From contig NZ_FNJL01000001.1 of the NCBI RefSeq assembly GCF_900104515.1, forward strand, positions 248,001 through 312,000: DNA of 64,000 nucleotides, in the 5' to 3' direction. The stretch's first letter is position 1. Every line of letters begins with the position of its first letter. The translations under genes and the position numbers were made by a program. The notes beneath the pieces were generated by a model. It was not told the DNA's origin, did no database searches, and saw only the letters and a program-made list of their open reading frames with translations. Below, in pieces: positions 18,301 through 27,555 of this stretch. The stretch comes from Paracidovorax cattleyae. GTDB lineage: Bacteria; Pseudomonadota; Gammaproteobacteria; Burkholderiales; Burkholderiaceae_C.

Positions 18301-18699
18301 CACCGACTCCGCACCGTGGCCCCAGAGAGAGAAGTAGTGCGAAACCGCCACCTGCGCGTCCTGGCCCGCTCCCAGCGGCTGGTGCGACAGGACGCCGTGG
18401 AAGAAGTTGCACACGGCAGCGGTCGCCAGGCCCACCACCAGGATGTTGGCGCGGCCCTGCGCGCTTTCATCCAGCATGTGCAGCGACACCGACACGGCCA
18501 GCACGCCGATCAGCACCGCCACCATGTCCAGGAACTGCTCGACGCCGTGGGGGCCGTCCAGGCCCGTGCCCAGCAGCTGCATGACGGGGACGAACATCGC
18601 CGCCATGCCGGCCACCACCAGCACGGCGGTGACCGCCGGGCTTTCGGAAAACGGGGCGCGGCGGACGGAGCCGGCGGACGGCGGGCGGAACAGGCGCAT
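15337..18699 (-). CDS. Membrane PAS-GGDEF-EAL cyclic di-GMP protein
   Basis: About 1120 residues. The N-terminal third holds roughly eight hydrophobic segments (for example VTAVLVVAGMAAMFVPVM and MVAVLIGVLAVSVSLHML), an integral membrane sensor of MASE type whose exact class I cannot name. Three PAS-like domains follow, then GGDEF and EAL. RFGGDEF is intact and preceded by RTSD, matching the RxxD product-inhibition site; the EAL domain keeps EALVRW, NVSARQF, ELTES, DDFGTGYS and KIDQSFV. ATG 18699 (MRLFRPPSAG) is preferred; an in-frame GTG at 18753 would add 18 residues. It is the first gene of a two-gene operon with the paralogue at 12782-15334. Confidence 0.92.
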   Translation of the reverse strand: MRLFRPPSAGSVRRAPFSESPAVTAVLVVAGMAAMFVPVMQLLGTGLDGPHGVEQFLDMVAVLIGVLAVSVSLHMLDESAQGRANILVVGLATAAVCNFFHGVLSHQPLGAGQDAQVAVSHYFSLWGHGAESVTLLLFALRASAAGPGMAWALVSALLSLAIVWTATTDGPRDWLIASGHAPMRVAALVSGAIMVLSAGLFYGMRQRSADAAVQRHGRRRTMAAAAVAMAAAQLLVALPPDRLHWARMLAHALHVVGYAVLFQAVFIAGVRLPYARLREAESRLRDSESRLQLLGRNLPDSVLYQMVREPDGRRRFVHMGEALERLVGVRAADVMEDAQRLFDRIDPEDRAAQADADEVSYRTMGVGESVVRMRRMDGAPRWIRLSSSPRLLKGGSGRVIWDGVLTDVTEQREAQDLSRAHEIQLASLLGRMPGGISRLDRDLRILYVNPSQAQWLRRTPQELEGRRASEVLSAELVQSLHPHLLRALQGRPVVFDYRSPYRGKGPEFFHTTIIPETGSDGRVVAIMVFAVDVTEQKHLALELSQQRSRLASLVNAIPDVVFLKDASGRYLSCNPVFERYLGRRERDILGLGDEELMAPIEAARVRQLDERAMAAWQPLVYEETLTFAEDGYAGYFETIKTPIRDMRGHVTGLLSVSRDITDRKKAEQQIELLAFFDALTGLPNRRLLLDRLQRAGAACQRNEKLGALLFIDLDNFKDLNDTLGHDMGDRLLVQVAQRLQECVRTSDTVARFGGDEFVVMLEGLDADTAQAALQAEQVAEKLLAQLNRPFEMGTQQHYSTPSIGITLFGDQRRSVDELLKRADLAMYQAKAAGRNTQRFFDPDMQAQVTARSQLESDLRQGIARQELTVHLQPIVDGSTRLCGAEALVRWQHPVKGLVSPADFIPLAEETGLILPLGRQVLQTACEQLVRWAAHPATAAFTIAVNVSARQFRQPDFVAEVLGTLAGTGANPQRLKLELTESLLLGDVEDTIGRMAQLKRVGVGFALDDFGTGYSSLSYLKRLPLDLVKIDQSFVRDVLTDPNDAAIVRTILALAKSLDLQVVAEGVETAGQLSFLKLHGCEGFQGYLFGKPVPLEDFEREHDLTGPAEPAAAQGTAGAVL

Positions 18700-18811
18700 G
18701 GATGGGTCGAGGTGGCCGGCTGTGACGAGTTTATGCCTTGAACATATCGTCACAAGTGTATCGATCCCGCCGGGCGGACGGTTGCCGCCGGTCTGCCCGG
18801 CCGCGCGCTCG

Positions 18812-21703
18812 TCAGGCAGTCAGCAACTGGCGCAGCACATAAGGAAGGATGCCGCCGGCACGGTAGTAGTCCACCTCGATCGGGGTGTCGATGCGCAGCG
18901 TCACCGCCACCTCCCGCTGCGAGCCGTCGGGCCGGCGGATCACGAGCCGCGCCTCGCTCTGCGGGGTGAGCGCCGGGTCGGGCACCACGTCGATGGTCTC
19001 GTCGCCGCGCAGCTCCAGGGATTCCCAGGAGTCCGAGCCCCGGAACTGCAGCGGCAGCACCCCCATGCCCACGAGGTTGGACCGGTGGATGCGTTCGAAG
19101 CTGCGCGCGACCACCGCCTTGATGCCCAGCAGCTGCGTGCCCTTGGCCGCCCAGTCGCGGCTGGAGCCGGTGCCGTACTCCTCGCCGGCGAAGATCACCG
19201 TGGGCGTGTTCTGCGCCATGTACTGCATCGCCGCGTCGAAGATGAACATCTTCGTGCCCTGGTGGGAGCCTTCGTTCTGGAAGATGGTCAGCCCGCCCTC
19301 CTCGCGCGATCCGTCCTCCTTCGGCGGGATCATGAGGTTCTTGATGCGCACGTTGGCGAACGTGCCGCGCATCATCACGTCATGGTTGCCGCGGCGTGCG
19401 CCGTAGCTGTTGAAGTCCTGCTTCATCACGCCGTGCTGCAGCAGCCACTGGCCGGCGGGCGAGGTTTCCTTGATCGAGCCGGCCGGGGAAATGTGGTCGG
19501 TGGTGATCGAGTCGCCGAAGAGGGCCATGATGCGCGCGCCCAGCACCGAGGTGCCGCCACCCTCCGCCGCCTCCAGCGCGAAGTTGGCGAAGAACGGGGG
19601 CTCCGCGATGTAGGTGCTGGCGGGCCAGTTGTAGGTGTCGCCGGAAACACCCTGGATCCTGCCCCAGAGAGCGCCCGGGTCGGTCTTGACCCGGCCGTAG
19701 TTCTCGCGGAATGCCTTGCCGTTCATCGCATGCTTCATGAGCTGGTGCACTTCGTCGCTGCTGGGCCAGATATCGCCCAGGTACACGTCGCGGCCGCCAC
19801 GCCCCCTGCCCACCGGCTCGGTCATCAGGTCGCGCAGCACCGTGCCGGCAATGGCATAGGCCACCACCAGGGGCGGGCTCGCGAGGAAGTTGGCCTTGAT
19901 GTTGGGATGGATGCGCGCCTCGAAATTGCGGTTGCCCGAGAGCACGGCGGCGCAGACGAGGTCGCTGCCCGTGATGGCATCGTTGATCTCGGGCGCGAGG
20001 TCTCCTGCGTTGCCGATGCAGGTCGTGCAGCCATAGCCCGCCACGGCAAAGCCCAGCTTCTCGAGGTAGGGCAGCAGGCCGGTCTCGCTCAGGTACTGCG
20101 TGACGATGCGCGAGCCCGGCGCCAGCGAGGTCTTGATGTGCGGCTGGACCTTCAGGCCTGCCTCCACCGCCTTCTTCGCCAGCAGGCCTGCCGCGAGCAG
20201 CACGCTCGGGTTGGACGTGTTGGTGCAACTGGTGATTGCCGCGATCAGCACGTCACCGTTGCCGATCGTGGGATCGGCGCCCCTGGCGGGCAGCCGCACG
20301 GAGGGATCGGCATGCTTGACGGCGAGCTGGGGCTTGTTGTGCTCCATCTCCACGAGGAAGCGCGGTCCGCCGGCAGGCGCGGCCTTCTCGGCCGGCACGC
20401 CCTCGCGCACGTCCTCCTCGCCGCGATGGATGTGGTGGCGCGTGTGCAGCAGCTCCACAGGCCGGTTGAAGCCGCTCTCCGCGGCCGGCCTGGAGAACAG
20501 CGTGGTGAACTGCTCCTTCACCTTGCCGAGCTCGATGCGGTCCTGCGGCCGCTTCGGGCCGGCCAGGCTGGGAGTGACGTCTCCCAGGTCCAGGCGCACC
20601 ACCTGCGAATAATCGATCTCGCCGGCCTGCGGCACGCCGAACAGGCCCTGCGCACGGAAATACGCCTCGAAGGCCTCGATCTCCGCCTTGGTACGGCCCG
20701 TGCCTTTGAAGTAGTCGATGGTCTTCTCGTCCACCGGGAAGAAACCCATGGTGGCGCCGTACTCGGGCGCCATGTTGCCGATGGTCGCCCGGTCGGGCAG
20801 CGCCAGGGTGCGCGTGCCTTCCCCGAAGAATTCGACGAACTTGCCCACCACCTTGTGGCGGCGCAGGATCTCGGTCACCGTCAGCACAAGGTCGGTGGCC
20901 GTCACGCCCTCGCGCAGCTGGCCCGTCAGCTCGAAGCCCACCACGTCGGGCGTGAGGAAATAGACCGGCTGGCCCAGCATCGCCGCCTCGGCCTCGATGC
21001 CACCCACGCCCCAGGCCACCACGCCGATGCCGTTGATCATGGTGGTGTGGCTGTCGGTGCCGACCAGGGTGTCTGGGTAATGGACGCCATCGGCACGCCC
21101 GTGGACGCCGCGCGCAAGATATTCCAGGTTCACCTGGTGCACGATGCCGAAGCCCGGAGGCACCACCCCGAAGGTGTCGAAAGCCTGCATGCCCCACTTC
21201 ATGAACTCGTAGCGCTCGCGGTTGCGCTGGAATTCGAGCTTCATGTTCAGGTCCAGGGCCTTCTTCGTGCCGTAGTAATCGACCATGATGGAATGGTCCA
21301 CCACGAGGTCCACGGGCACGAGCGGCTCGATCTTCTTGGGCTTCTTGCCGAGCCGCTGGGCCACGCTGCGCATGGCGGCCAGGTCGGCCAGCAGGGGGAC
21401 CCCGGTGAAATCCTGCAGCACCACGCGCGACACGATGAAGGGAATCTCGTCCTTGCGGTCGTCGACCGCCTGCCATGTCGCGAGCTCCTCCACGTGCTCG
21501 GGCGTCACCTTCAGGCCGTCGCAATTGCGGAGGACGGACTCCAGGACGATGCGGATGGATACCGGCAGGCGCTTGACGGACGGGAACTTCCGCGCCAGGG
21601 CGGGAAGGGAATAGAACTGGCCGCTTTTACCCGACGCGGTCGTGAATGTCTGCAAGGTGGATGCGAAAGCGTGGCGGGGAACCACGGGGGACTTCGAGGC
21701 CAT
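18812..21703 (-). CDS. acnA: Aconitate hydratase A
   Basis: A 963-residue [4Fe-4S] aconitase of the AcnA/IRP type that interconverts citrate and isocitrate in the TCA cycle. Cluster cysteines are visible in [10 protein letters not shown] (near residue 492) and [12 protein letters not shown] (near 560), and the substrate-binding regions [12 protein letters not shown] and [10 protein letters not shown] are present. It is somewhat longer than E. coli AcnA because of an insertion around residues 420-460 and minor loops. AAAGGAG lies nine bases before the ATG. It is monocistronic, followed by the membrane GGDEF-EAL gene after 112 bp. Confidence 0.96.
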   Translation of the reverse strand: MASKSPVVPRHAFASTLQTFTTASGKSGQFYSLPALARKFPSVKRLPVSIRIVLESVLRNCDGLKVTPEHVEELATWQAVDDRKDEIPFIVSRVVLQDFTGVPLLADLAAMRSVAQRLGKKPKKIEPLVPVDLVVDHSIMVDYYGTKKALDLNMKLEFQRNRERYEFMKWGMQAFDTFGVVPPGFGIVHQVNLEYLARGVHGRADGVHYPDTLVGTDSHTTMINGIGVVAWGVGGIEAEAAMLGQPVYFLTPDVVGFELTGQLREGVTATDLVLTVTEILRRHKVVGKFVEFFGEGTRTLALPDRATIGNMAPEYGATMGFFPVDEKTIDYFKGTGRTKAEIEAFEAYFRAQGLFGVPQAGEIDYSQVVRLDLGDVTPSLAGPKRPQDRIELGKVKEQFTTLFSRPAAESGFNRPVELLHTRHHIHRGEEDVREGVPAEKAAPAGGPRFLVEMEHNKPQLAVKHADPSVRLPARGADPTIGNGDVLIAAITSCTNTSNPSVLLAAGLLAKKAVEAGLKVQPHIKTSLAPGSRIVTQYLSETGLLPYLEKLGFAVAGYGCTTCIGNAGDLAPEINDAITGSDLVCAAVLSGNRNFEARIHPNIKANFLASPPLVVAYAIAGTVLRDLMTEPVGRGRGGRDVYLGDIWPSSDEVHQLMKHAMNGKAFRENYGRVKTDPGALWGRIQGVSGDTYNWPASTYIAEPPFFANFALEAAEGGGTSVLGARIMALFGDSITTDHISPAGSIKETSPAGQWLLQHGVMKQDFNSYGARRGNHDVMMRGTFANVRIKNLMIPPKEDGSREEGGLTIFQNEGSHQGTKMFIFDAAMQYMAQNTPTVIFAGEEYGTGSSRDWAAKGTQLLGIKAVVARSFERIHRSNLVGMGVLPLQFRGSDSWESLELRGDETIDVVPDPALTPQSEARLVIRRPDGSQREVAVTLRIDTPIEVDYYRAGGILPYVLRQLLTA

Positions 21704-22058
21704 GTAGCACTACTCCTTTAATGGGGCGACGCTCCCATTTTGGCAGTCCGGGATTTCAATGCAAATGTAGGGCGAAGTGCCCGCAGCCGCAGCGCTCGCC
21801 AACCGCAACCCGGCCGCTGCGGGCACGTTCGCCGCCCCACCACCACCGTCCTTGGGAATCACCCATACACATGGAAAGCGCCAAACTCCTGCATTACCGC
21901 AGCAGAAAATGTGCTATGGGACATGCAGTCGATATTGCCGCGGCGCCACCAGTCCTGCGCGCATATCGGGCCGCCCCATCCACCGGCGCAAAACGCCATG
22001 TGCATTCACCATCGCCGACCCGGAGGAATCCGCGGCGATGAAACCCCTGTCACGGGCA
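21704..22058. other. Intergenic region between acnA and the H-NS-like gene
   Basis: About 355 bases with no open frame I trust. The acnA promoter must lie here, and the ribosome-binding site is visible next to the start, but I cannot place -35 and -10 boxes with confidence. No RNA gene or repeat was recognised. Confidence 0.5.
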
Positions 22059-22084
22059 ATAAAAAACCCGCCGAAGGGCGGGTT
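22059..22084 (-). terminator. Rho-independent terminator of the H-NS-like gene
   Basis: AACCCGCC (22065-22072), loop GAAG, GGCGGGTT (22077-22084). On the minus strand the stem is followed by a run of T (the plus-strand A run at 22059-22066). It lies about 70 bases beyond the stop of the H-NS-like gene. Confidence 0.9.
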
Positions 22085-22151
22085 GGGTCAGCTCTGCAGG
22101 AAAGGCCGGCCGGCCCGGTGGCCAGGGCGAAGGGCCTTCCGGACTGCGCCA

Positions 22152-22451
22152 TCAAATGGCGAACTGTTCGCGATTTTCGTTCTGAATCCATTTGGGCGCC
22201 TTGCCACGGCCCGTCCACGTCTGGCCGGTGGCCGGATTGCGGTATTTGGGGGCCACCTTGGTGCCGGCGCTCGCGCTGCGGGCACGGCCTGACGGGAATA
22301 CGTCTTCCGCCTTGAGGCCATACTCGGACACGAGCGAACGCACCTGGGCGATCGCATCCGACAACTCGCGGCGGCGTGCCTCGTTGATTTGCTGCTCGAG
22401 TTGCTCGCGCTGCTTCAGCAGTTCCTTGTAGCTGGTGTTCATGTCGGTCAT
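22152..22451 (-). CDS. H-NS-family nucleoid-associated protein
   Basis: A 99-residue DNA-binding silencer of the short betaproteobacterial H-NS type. The N-terminal half is a coiled-coil oligomerisation region (YKELLKQREQLEQQINEARR), and the C-terminal DNA-binding loop is clear in KYRNPATGQTWTGRGKAPKW. Such proteins bind AT-rich, often foreign DNA and would be expected to silence low-GC genes such as the pair at 3710-4809. ATG 22451 and ATG 22442 (MNTSYKELL) are both possible starts; neither has a good ribosome-binding site. Confidence 0.92.
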   Translation of the reverse strand: MTDMNTSYKELLKQREQLEQQINEARRRELSDAIAQVRSLVSEYGLKAEDVFPSGRARSASAGTKVAPKYRNPATGQTWTGRGKAPKWIQNENREQFAI

Positions 22452-22478
22452 GCGTGTGGAGTGGATAACAAGGATTGC

Positions 22479-22484
22479 ATTATA
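22479..22484 (-). promoter_or_regulatory. Likely -10 box of the H-NS-like gene
   Basis: On the minus strand the sequence is a perfect TATAAT, in an AT-rich stretch 28 bases before the ATG at 22451, which fits a short leader. The -35 region about 17 bases upstream is weak. Confidence 0.55.
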
Positions 22485-22675
22485 GAAACTATTTTCGAAT
22501 ACGTGCAGGTTTTACGGGCATTCATAAAAGGACCTCCACGCGCTGCGCTCCGGGAACTTTGAAAGCGGAAACTCCTCGAATCCCGCCCCTTGCACGGTCC
22601 GTCCGGCCGACAGGGGCTTCCGGTCGAATCACAATAGCGCTCTTCCATAACCCTGCCGCACCACGGCCCATCCCC

Positions 22676-23518
22676 ATGGCTCTCTACTGCATTGGCGATA
22701 TTCAAGGCTGCGACGCAGCGCTGCAGCGCCTGCTCGACACGGTGGATTTCTCCCCCAGCCGCGATACGGTTTATCTGCTGGGAGACCTCGTGAACCGCGG
22801 CCCGCAATCGGAGGCCGTGCTGCGGCGCTGCGCACGGGCCGGAGACAGCCTGCGCGCCCTGCTCGGAAACCATGACCTGCATTTGCTGGCCGCCGCCCAT
22901 GGCGCGCGCAAGCCGTCGCGGCGCGACACCCTCGCCGGGGTGCTGCAGGCCCCCGACCGGGATGCACTCCTCGACTGGCTGAGGCAGCAGCCGCTGGCGC
23001 GCGATCACCGCCTGGGCGGCGAACGGCTGCTCATGGTGCACGCCGGCGTACTTCCCTCCTGGACGGTCGACGCCACGCTGGAGCATGCCGCAGAAGTGCA
23101 GGCGCAACTGCAGGGGGACGCATTGCCGGAATTCCTGCACGCCATGTACGGCAACACACCGGACCGGTGGAGCGACGGGCTTTCCGGCATGGACCGCTGG
23201 CGCACCATCGTGAATGCACTGACGCGGCTGCGTTTCTGTACACCGGATGGCCGGATGGATTTCGACAGCACAGAGGCGGCGGATGCGGCGCCGGACGGCC
23301 TGGTTCCCTGGTTCGACGCGCCCGGCAGGCGCACGCGCGACACGCTGGTGGCTTTCGGGCACTGGTCCACGCTCGGCTGGATGAACCGCCCCGACCTGCT
23401 GGCGCTGGATACCGGCTGTGTCTGGGGAGGCTGCCTCAGCGCCGTGCGGTTCGGCGCCACGCTGTCGGAACGTGAGCGCCTCAGCGTGCGCTGCGAACAG
23501 GCACAGGCACCGGGCTGA
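22676..23518 (+). CDS. apaH: Symmetrical bis(5'-nucleosyl)-tetraphosphatase
   Basis: A 280-residue metallophosphatase that splits Ap4A into two ADP and also removes Np4 caps from RNA. The metallophosphatase motifs are GDIQGC (D8), LLGDLVNRGP, LLGNHDLH, a histidine in MVHAGVLPSW and the late GHW. The family ending LALDTGCVWGGCLSAVR is present. ATG 22676 (MALYCIGD) is chosen because the fold starts at once; the frame remains open upstream but shows no family sequence. It is divergent from the H-NS-like gene and convergent with rhlE. Confidence 0.95.
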   Translation: MALYCIGDIQGCDAALQRLLDTVDFSPSRDTVYLLGDLVNRGPQSEAVLRRCARAGDSLRALLGNHDLHLLAAAHGARKPSRRDTLAGVLQAPDRDALLDWLRQQPLARDHRLGGERLLMVHAGVLPSWTVDATLEHAAEVQAQLQGDALPEFLHAMYGNTPDRWSDGLSGMDRWRTIVNALTRLRFCTPDGRMDFDSTEAADAAPDGLVPWFDAPGRRTRDTLVAFGHWSTLGWMNRPDLLALDTGCVWGGCLSAVRFGATLSERERLSVRCEQAQAPG

Positions 23519-23521
23519 GCT

Positions 23522-23542
23522 CCGGGCCCGCGATGGGCCCGG
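23522..23542. terminator. GC hairpin between convergent apaH and rhlE
   Basis: A perfect 8-bp stem, CCGGGCCC (23522-23529) and GGGCCCGG (23535-23542), with a five-base loop in the 36-base gap between the two stops. It lacks a T run, so it is at best a weak bidirectional terminator or an mRNA 3'-end stabiliser. Confidence 0.35.
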
Positions 23543-23554
23543 ACGTGCGGCCGG

Positions 23555-25024
23555 TCACTGGCCGGACGGGGTTTCCACGGCCGGCAGGGCGGCCTTGAAG
23601 AGCGCGGCGACCTTGCGCTTGGGCTTGATGTTGGCGGAAATGCCGCTGCGCGCAGGCTGCTGCCGGGAAGCGGCCTCCCAGGTGGGTGCCGCCTCGGCGG
23701 CCGGTGCCTCGTACGGCCTGTCGAAGAACGGATCGCGTGCCGCGGCGGGCGTTCGGTAACCGACGGGCGGACGGGAGTCGCGGCTTTCGCCACGGCTTTC
23801 CCGCCGGCCACGCGCGTCGCCGCCGGAGTCGTCGTCGCGCCAGGCACGGCGGCCGTCGTTGAAGCGGCCGCGCGGACGATCCTCTTCCACTTCCAGCGCT
23901 TCGAGCTCGATCTTCTTCTTGGTGAGCTTCTCGATGTCCGCCACCAGCCGGGCGTCGCTGCTCGACACCAGCGTGACGGCCAGGCCGGAGGCGCCCGCGC
24001 GCCCGGTGCGGCCAATGCGGTGCACGTAGTCTTCGGCGTTGAACGGCACGTCGAAATTGAACACCGCGGGCACGTCCTTGATGTCGAGGCCGCGGGCCGC
24101 GACGTCGGTGCACACCAGCAGGTCCACCTCGCCGCGCTTGAAGGCGTCCAGCGCCTTGAGGCGCTCGTCCTGGCTCTTGTCGCCGTGCAGCGCAGCGGCC
24201 TTCAGGCCCTCGCGCTCCAGGGTGCGCGCCAGGCGCGCACAGCCCAGCTTGCTGTTGACGAAGACGAAAGCCTGCTTCACGCCGCGCGTGCGCAGCACAT
24301 GGTGGACGGCGCGGCGCTTGTCGTCGTCGCCCACGCTATAGAAGCGCTGCTCGACCGTGGACGCGGTCTCGTTGGGGCGCGCCACCTCGATCGTGATGGG
24401 GTCCTGCAGGTAGCTGCCCGCCAGGCGCTTGATCTCGGGAGAGAACGTGGCGGAGAACAGCAGCGTGGTGCGCGTCTTCGGCAGGTAGCTGAGGATGCGC
24501 TGCAGGTCGGGCAGGAAGCCGATGTCCAGCATGCGGTCGGCCTCGTCGAGCACGACGTACTCGACCTGGTTGAGTACCGCGTTCTTGGCCTCGATGTGGT
24601 CCAGCAGGCGGCCCGGCGTGGCCACGAGGACTTCGACGCCTTTCTTGAGCTCCAGCGTCTGGGGCTTCATGTCCATGCCGCCGAAGACCACGGTGCTGCG
24701 CAGCTTGGTGTATTTGGCGTAGAGCGCGATCTGCTGGGCGACCTGGTCGGCGAGTTCGCGCGTGGGCAGCAGCACCAGGGCGCGAACGGGATGGCGCGCC
24801 GGGGAGGTGGAGCTGTTCTCGTGCTTGAGCAGGCGCTGCAGGAGCGGCAGCGAGAATGCCGCCGTCTTGCCGGTGCCGGTCTGCGCGGCGCCCATCACAT
24901 CCTTGCCGGCGAGTACCACGGGAATGGCCTCGGCCTGGATGGGGGTCATCGACGTGTAGCCCATCTCGGCCACGGCGCGCGCCAGCGGCTCGGCCAGCGA
25001 TAAATTGGAGAAAGAACTTGTCAT
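23555..25024 (-). CDS. rhlE: DEAD-box ATP-dependent RNA helicase, RhlE type
   Basis: A 489-residue RNA helicase. The Q motif region (MTPIQAEAIP), motif I AQTGTGKT (47-54), PTRELA, VLDEADRMLD, FSATFS, and motifs V/VI (ARGLDIKDV, HRIGRTGRAG) are all present. The last about 110 residues are Arg/Asp/Gly-rich and low in complexity, typical of the RNA-binding tails of this group; the final PKRKVAALFKA is basic. It probably remodels RNA in ribosome assembly or decay. ATG 25024 (MTSSFSNLSL) is preferred over the frame extension to 25045. Confidence 0.93.
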   Translation of the reverse strand: MTSSFSNLSLAEPLARAVAEMGYTSMTPIQAEAIPVVLAGKDVMGAAQTGTGKTAAFSLPLLQRLLKHENSSTSPARHPVRALVLLPTRELADQVAQQIALYAKYTKLRSTVVFGGMDMKPQTLELKKGVEVLVATPGRLLDHIEAKNAVLNQVEYVVLDEADRMLDIGFLPDLQRILSYLPKTRTTLLFSATFSPEIKRLAGSYLQDPITIEVARPNETASTVEQRFYSVGDDDKRRAVHHVLRTRGVKQAFVFVNSKLGCARLARTLEREGLKAAALHGDKSQDERLKALDAFKRGEVDLLVCTDVAARGLDIKDVPAVFNFDVPFNAEDYVHRIGRTGRAGASGLAVTLVSSSDARLVADIEKLTKKKIELEALEVEEDRPRGRFNDGRRAWRDDDSGGDARGRRESRGESRDSRPPVGYRTPAAARDPFFDRPYEAPAAEAAPTWEAASRQQPARSGISANIKPKRKVAALFKAALPAVETPSGQ

Positions 25025-25133
25025 GTGCGGCCGATATTGTCGCACCAGCCCTTCCCGGAAGCCACGGGAACGTCCTCGTGGCTGGCGGGGTGGCTATTTT
25101 TGCTACATCTTCGATAGCAGCAAGCCTTTTGCT

Positions 25134-26030
25134 TCAAAGGCTCCTGGCGGAGAAGGTGTCGCAGGACTTGATGCTTCCGCCCTGCAGCCCGGCCTGGAAC
25201 CACCGCTGGCGCTGGGCACTGGAGCCGTGGGTGAAGCTGTCCGGAACGACCGCACGGCCCGCGGAGCGCTGCAGCGCATCGTCGCCGATCTTCGCCGCGG
25301 CGTTCATGGCTTCCTCGACGTCGCCCTGCTCCAGGATGTGCCGCGCGTTCTGTGCGTGGTGGGCCCACACGCCCGCGAAGCAGTCGGCCTGCAGTTCCAG
25401 GCGCACGGACAGGTGGTTGTATTCCACCTGGCTCACCCGGCCGCGCATCTGGTCCACCCGGCTGCTGATGCCCAGGAGGTTCTGCACGTGGTGGCCCACC
25501 TCGTGCGCGATCACGTAGGCCTGCGCGAAGTCGCCCGGCGCGCCGAGGCGGTTCTTCAGCGTCTCGTAGAAACCGAGGTCGATATAGACCTTGCGATCCG
25601 CCGGACAGTAGAACGGGCCCATGGCCGATTCGCCCCGTCCGCAGGCGGTGGGTGTCGCTCCACGGAACAACACGAGCCGGGGGTTCTGGTAGGTCGAGCC
25701 GTTCTGGCGGAAGACATCGGCCCAGACGTCTTCGGTGTCGGCGAGCACGGTGGAGACGAACTTGGCCATGGTGTCGTCTGCGGGCGGGCGATGGGCCGGA
25801 GGCTGCTGGGTCTGCACATGGGCGGGAGGCGCGCCGCCGCCGCTCAGCAGGCCGAGGATGGTCAGGGGATTGATGCCGAACACCCACCCGCCGATGAGGG
25901 CGACGACGATGGTGCCGATACCGATGCTGCGTCCCCCGAACACCGGAAAGCCGCCCCCTCCCCCGCCGCCGTCGCTTTCGTCACGGCGGTCCTCGACGTT
26001 GTCCGATTCGCGATTGCCTTCCCATCTCAT
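25134..26030 (-). CDS. ypfJ: Neutral zinc metallopeptidase-like membrane protein, YpfJ family
   Basis: A 298-residue protein of the YpfJ/zinc metallopeptidase family. It has a charged, glycine-rich N-terminus, one membrane helix (about 39-61), a Pro/Gln linker and a peptidase domain with HEVGH (176-180) and a further acidic ligand candidate in [13 protein letters not shown]. The physiological substrate is unknown. ATG 26030 ([10 protein letters not shown]) is the family start; a GTG nine bases earlier is less likely. Confidence 0.92.
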   Translation of the reverse strand: MRWEGNRESDNVEDRRDESDGGGGGGGFPVFGGRSIGIGTIVVALIGGWVFGINPLTILGLLSGGGAPPAHVQTQQPPAHRPPADDTMAKFVSTVLADTEDVWADVFRQNGSTYQNPRLVLFRGATPTACGRGESAMGPFYCPADRKVYIDLGFYETLKNRLGAPGDFAQAYVIAHEVGHHVQNLLGISSRVDQMRGRVSQVEYNHLSVRLELQADCFAGVWAHHAQNARHILEQGDVEEAMNAAAKIGDDALQRSAGRAVVPDSFTHGSSAQRQRWFQAGLQGGSIKSCDTFSARSL

Positions 26031-26087
26031 CGTGCGCACCCTGAAAGATTCATGCCAGTGCGTGATGGTACGCCGGCCGGAGCAGAC

Positions 26088-26375
26088 TCAGCGGGCCGCC
26101 AGGTGGGTGGCGGGGGCCCAGCCGGCATCGGCCTGCATCGCCTGGCCCGCCACCGGCAGGGTGCTGCCAGCCGTGGACTGCAGTCCCCTGGCGACCCAGG
26201 CGTGCTGCTGCTGTTCGGCATGGCGCACGTGGTCTTCCAGCACCCAGGCCATGGCGGCGATCTGCAGCACGATGACGGTGGCGCCCGTGGCGAGGACGCC
26301 CGGCCGGATGCCGGGGCGGGAGGATGCGTCCATCCGGGATGGCGCGGAAGACGGCTCTGCGTGGAAGTGGTCCAT
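26088..26375 (-). CDS. Small single-pass membrane protein of unknown function
   Basis: A 95-residue protein with one hydrophobic segment (VLATGATVIVLQIAAMAWVL, about 27-46) followed by HVRHAEQQQHAWVARG. I do not recognise it. It begins 32 bases after the stop of the gene at 26408-26719 in the same direction, so the two probably share a transcript. The ATG at 26375 is the only good start in the region; the frame is open further upstream but overlaps the neighbouring gene. Confidence 0.55.
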   Translation of the reverse strand: MDHFHAEPSSAPSRMDASSRPGIRPGVLATGATVIVLQIAAMAWVLEDHVRHAEQQQHAWVARGLQSTAGSTLPVAGQAMQADAGWAPATHLAAR

Positions 26376-26407
26376 GGGAAAGGCTTTCTCGGGAGCGGCC
26401 TGGCGCT

Positions 26408-26719
26408 TCAGCGGTGGCACCAGTGCAGGCCGGCGGCCGCGGGCTCCGCGTCCTCGAAATAGTCGGAGAGTTCCTTCACCAGCGCCTGCAGGGTCTCCCC
26501 GGGCAGCTGGCGCGCACGCGCGATCTGCTCCAGTGCATAGCGGCGGTCGCCGAGCATCATGGCGGCGCTGATGCAATGGCCCCGGGCCGCCATCTGCAGC
26601 AGGAACGCATCGAGCGTCTGCGCGGGCCAGTAGCGCGGGCCGCAGGGATGGGCCCCTTCGGAGTGGTAGTCGGCGGGCGCGCCTGCCCGGGCGGTAGGGA
26701 GCGCGGAGGAGGCAAGCAT
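26408..26719 (-). CDS. Small hypothetical protein
   Basis: A 103-residue soluble protein without signal or membrane segment. The C-terminal half is helical and acidic (ALEQIARARQLPGETLQALV, then KELSDYFEDAEP), and there are cysteines near CGPRYW, GHCISA and HWCHR. I do not recognise the family. It lies between dcd and the small membrane protein and probably forms a two-gene unit with the latter. The 170 bases between it and the dcd stop show no further gene. Confidence 0.6.
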   Translation of the reverse strand: MLASSALPTARAGAPADYHSEGAHPCGPRYWPAQTLDAFLLQMAARGHCISAAMMLGDRRYALEQIARARQLPGETLQALVKELSDYFEDAEPAAAGLHWCHR

Positions 26720-26889
26720 GGCGAAGTCCTCGGCAAAAGAACGTATGTGTCAGTCTGCCGGCCTTTTGTGACAACCATCACGACATGCAACGGCATACCT
26801 TGATGCAGATGCTAGGGCCCCGCCACGGCCTGCGCATCGGAGAAACAGGCCGCCCGCCTGTAGGACACGCGCCAGTCGCGCGCCGGCAG

Positions 26890-27456
26890 TCAGGCCTTGG
26901 GCAGCGTGACGCCGACCTGTCCCTGGTACTTGCCGCCGCGGTCGCGGTAGCTCACCTCGCAGACCTCGTCGCTCTCGAAGAACAGCACCTGGGCGCAGCC
27001 TTCGCCGGCGTAGATGCGCGCCGGCAGGGGCGTGGTGTTGCTGAACTCGAGGGTCACGTAGCCCTCCCACTCGGGCTCGAAGGGCGTGACGTTCACGATG
27101 ATCCCGCAGCGCGCGTAGGTGCTCTTGCCCAGGCAGATGGTGAGCACGTTGCGCGGGATGCGGAAATACTCCACGGTGCGCGCGAGCGCGAAGCTGTTGG
27201 GGGGGATGATGCAGCTGTCGCCATGGAAATCGACGAAGCTCTTCTCATCGAAATGCTTGGGGTCCACCACGGTGCTGTGGATGTTGGTGAACACCTTGAA
27301 TTCGGGCGCGCAGCGGATGTCGTAGCCGTAGCTGCTGGTTCCGTAGCTGATGATCTTGCGGCCGTCGCTTTCGCGGATCTGGCCGGGCTCGAACGGCTCG
27401 ATCATGCCGTGCTGCTCGGCCATGCGGCGGATCCATTTGTCGCTCTTGATGCTCAT
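26890..27456 (-). CDS. dcd: dCTP deaminase
   Basis: A 188-residue enzyme that deaminates dCTP to dUTP, feeding thymidylate synthesis. The trimeric dUTPase-like fold is evident: [13 protein letters not shown] near the N-terminus, [19 protein letters not shown] in the active-site region with the catalytic glutamate in [16 protein letters not shown], and [12 protein letters not shown]. Length and start fit the family, and AGGAGAG precedes the ATG. Confidence 0.96.
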   Translation of the reverse strand: MSIKSDKWIRRMAEQHGMIEPFEPGQIRESDGRKIISYGTSSYGYDIRCAPEFKVFTNIHSTVVDPKHFDEKSFVDFHGDSCIIPPNSFALARTVEYFRIPRNVLTICLGKSTYARCGIIVNVTPFEPEWEGYVTLEFSNTTPLPARIYAGEGCAQVLFFESDEVCEVSYRDRGGKYQGQVGVTLPKA

Positions 27457-27555
27457 GGGTTCTCTCTCCTCGTGCGCGCCAGTCGAAAGGCGGCGCGCGG
27501 ACGCGATACTACTCTTTTCATAGCTGTGGAAAACCGCTGCACGGGCTCCGCAGAC

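Noticed and set aside
15130-18741. Plus-strand open frame of about 1200 codons
   Set aside because: Antisense to the membrane GGDEF-EAL gene, whose domains are all intact; no domain is seen in the antisense product.
22059-22084. Possible small RNA gene in the gap after the H-NS-like gene
   Set aside because: The hairpin with T run is fully explained as the terminator of the H-NS-like gene; no separate promoter is visible on that strand.
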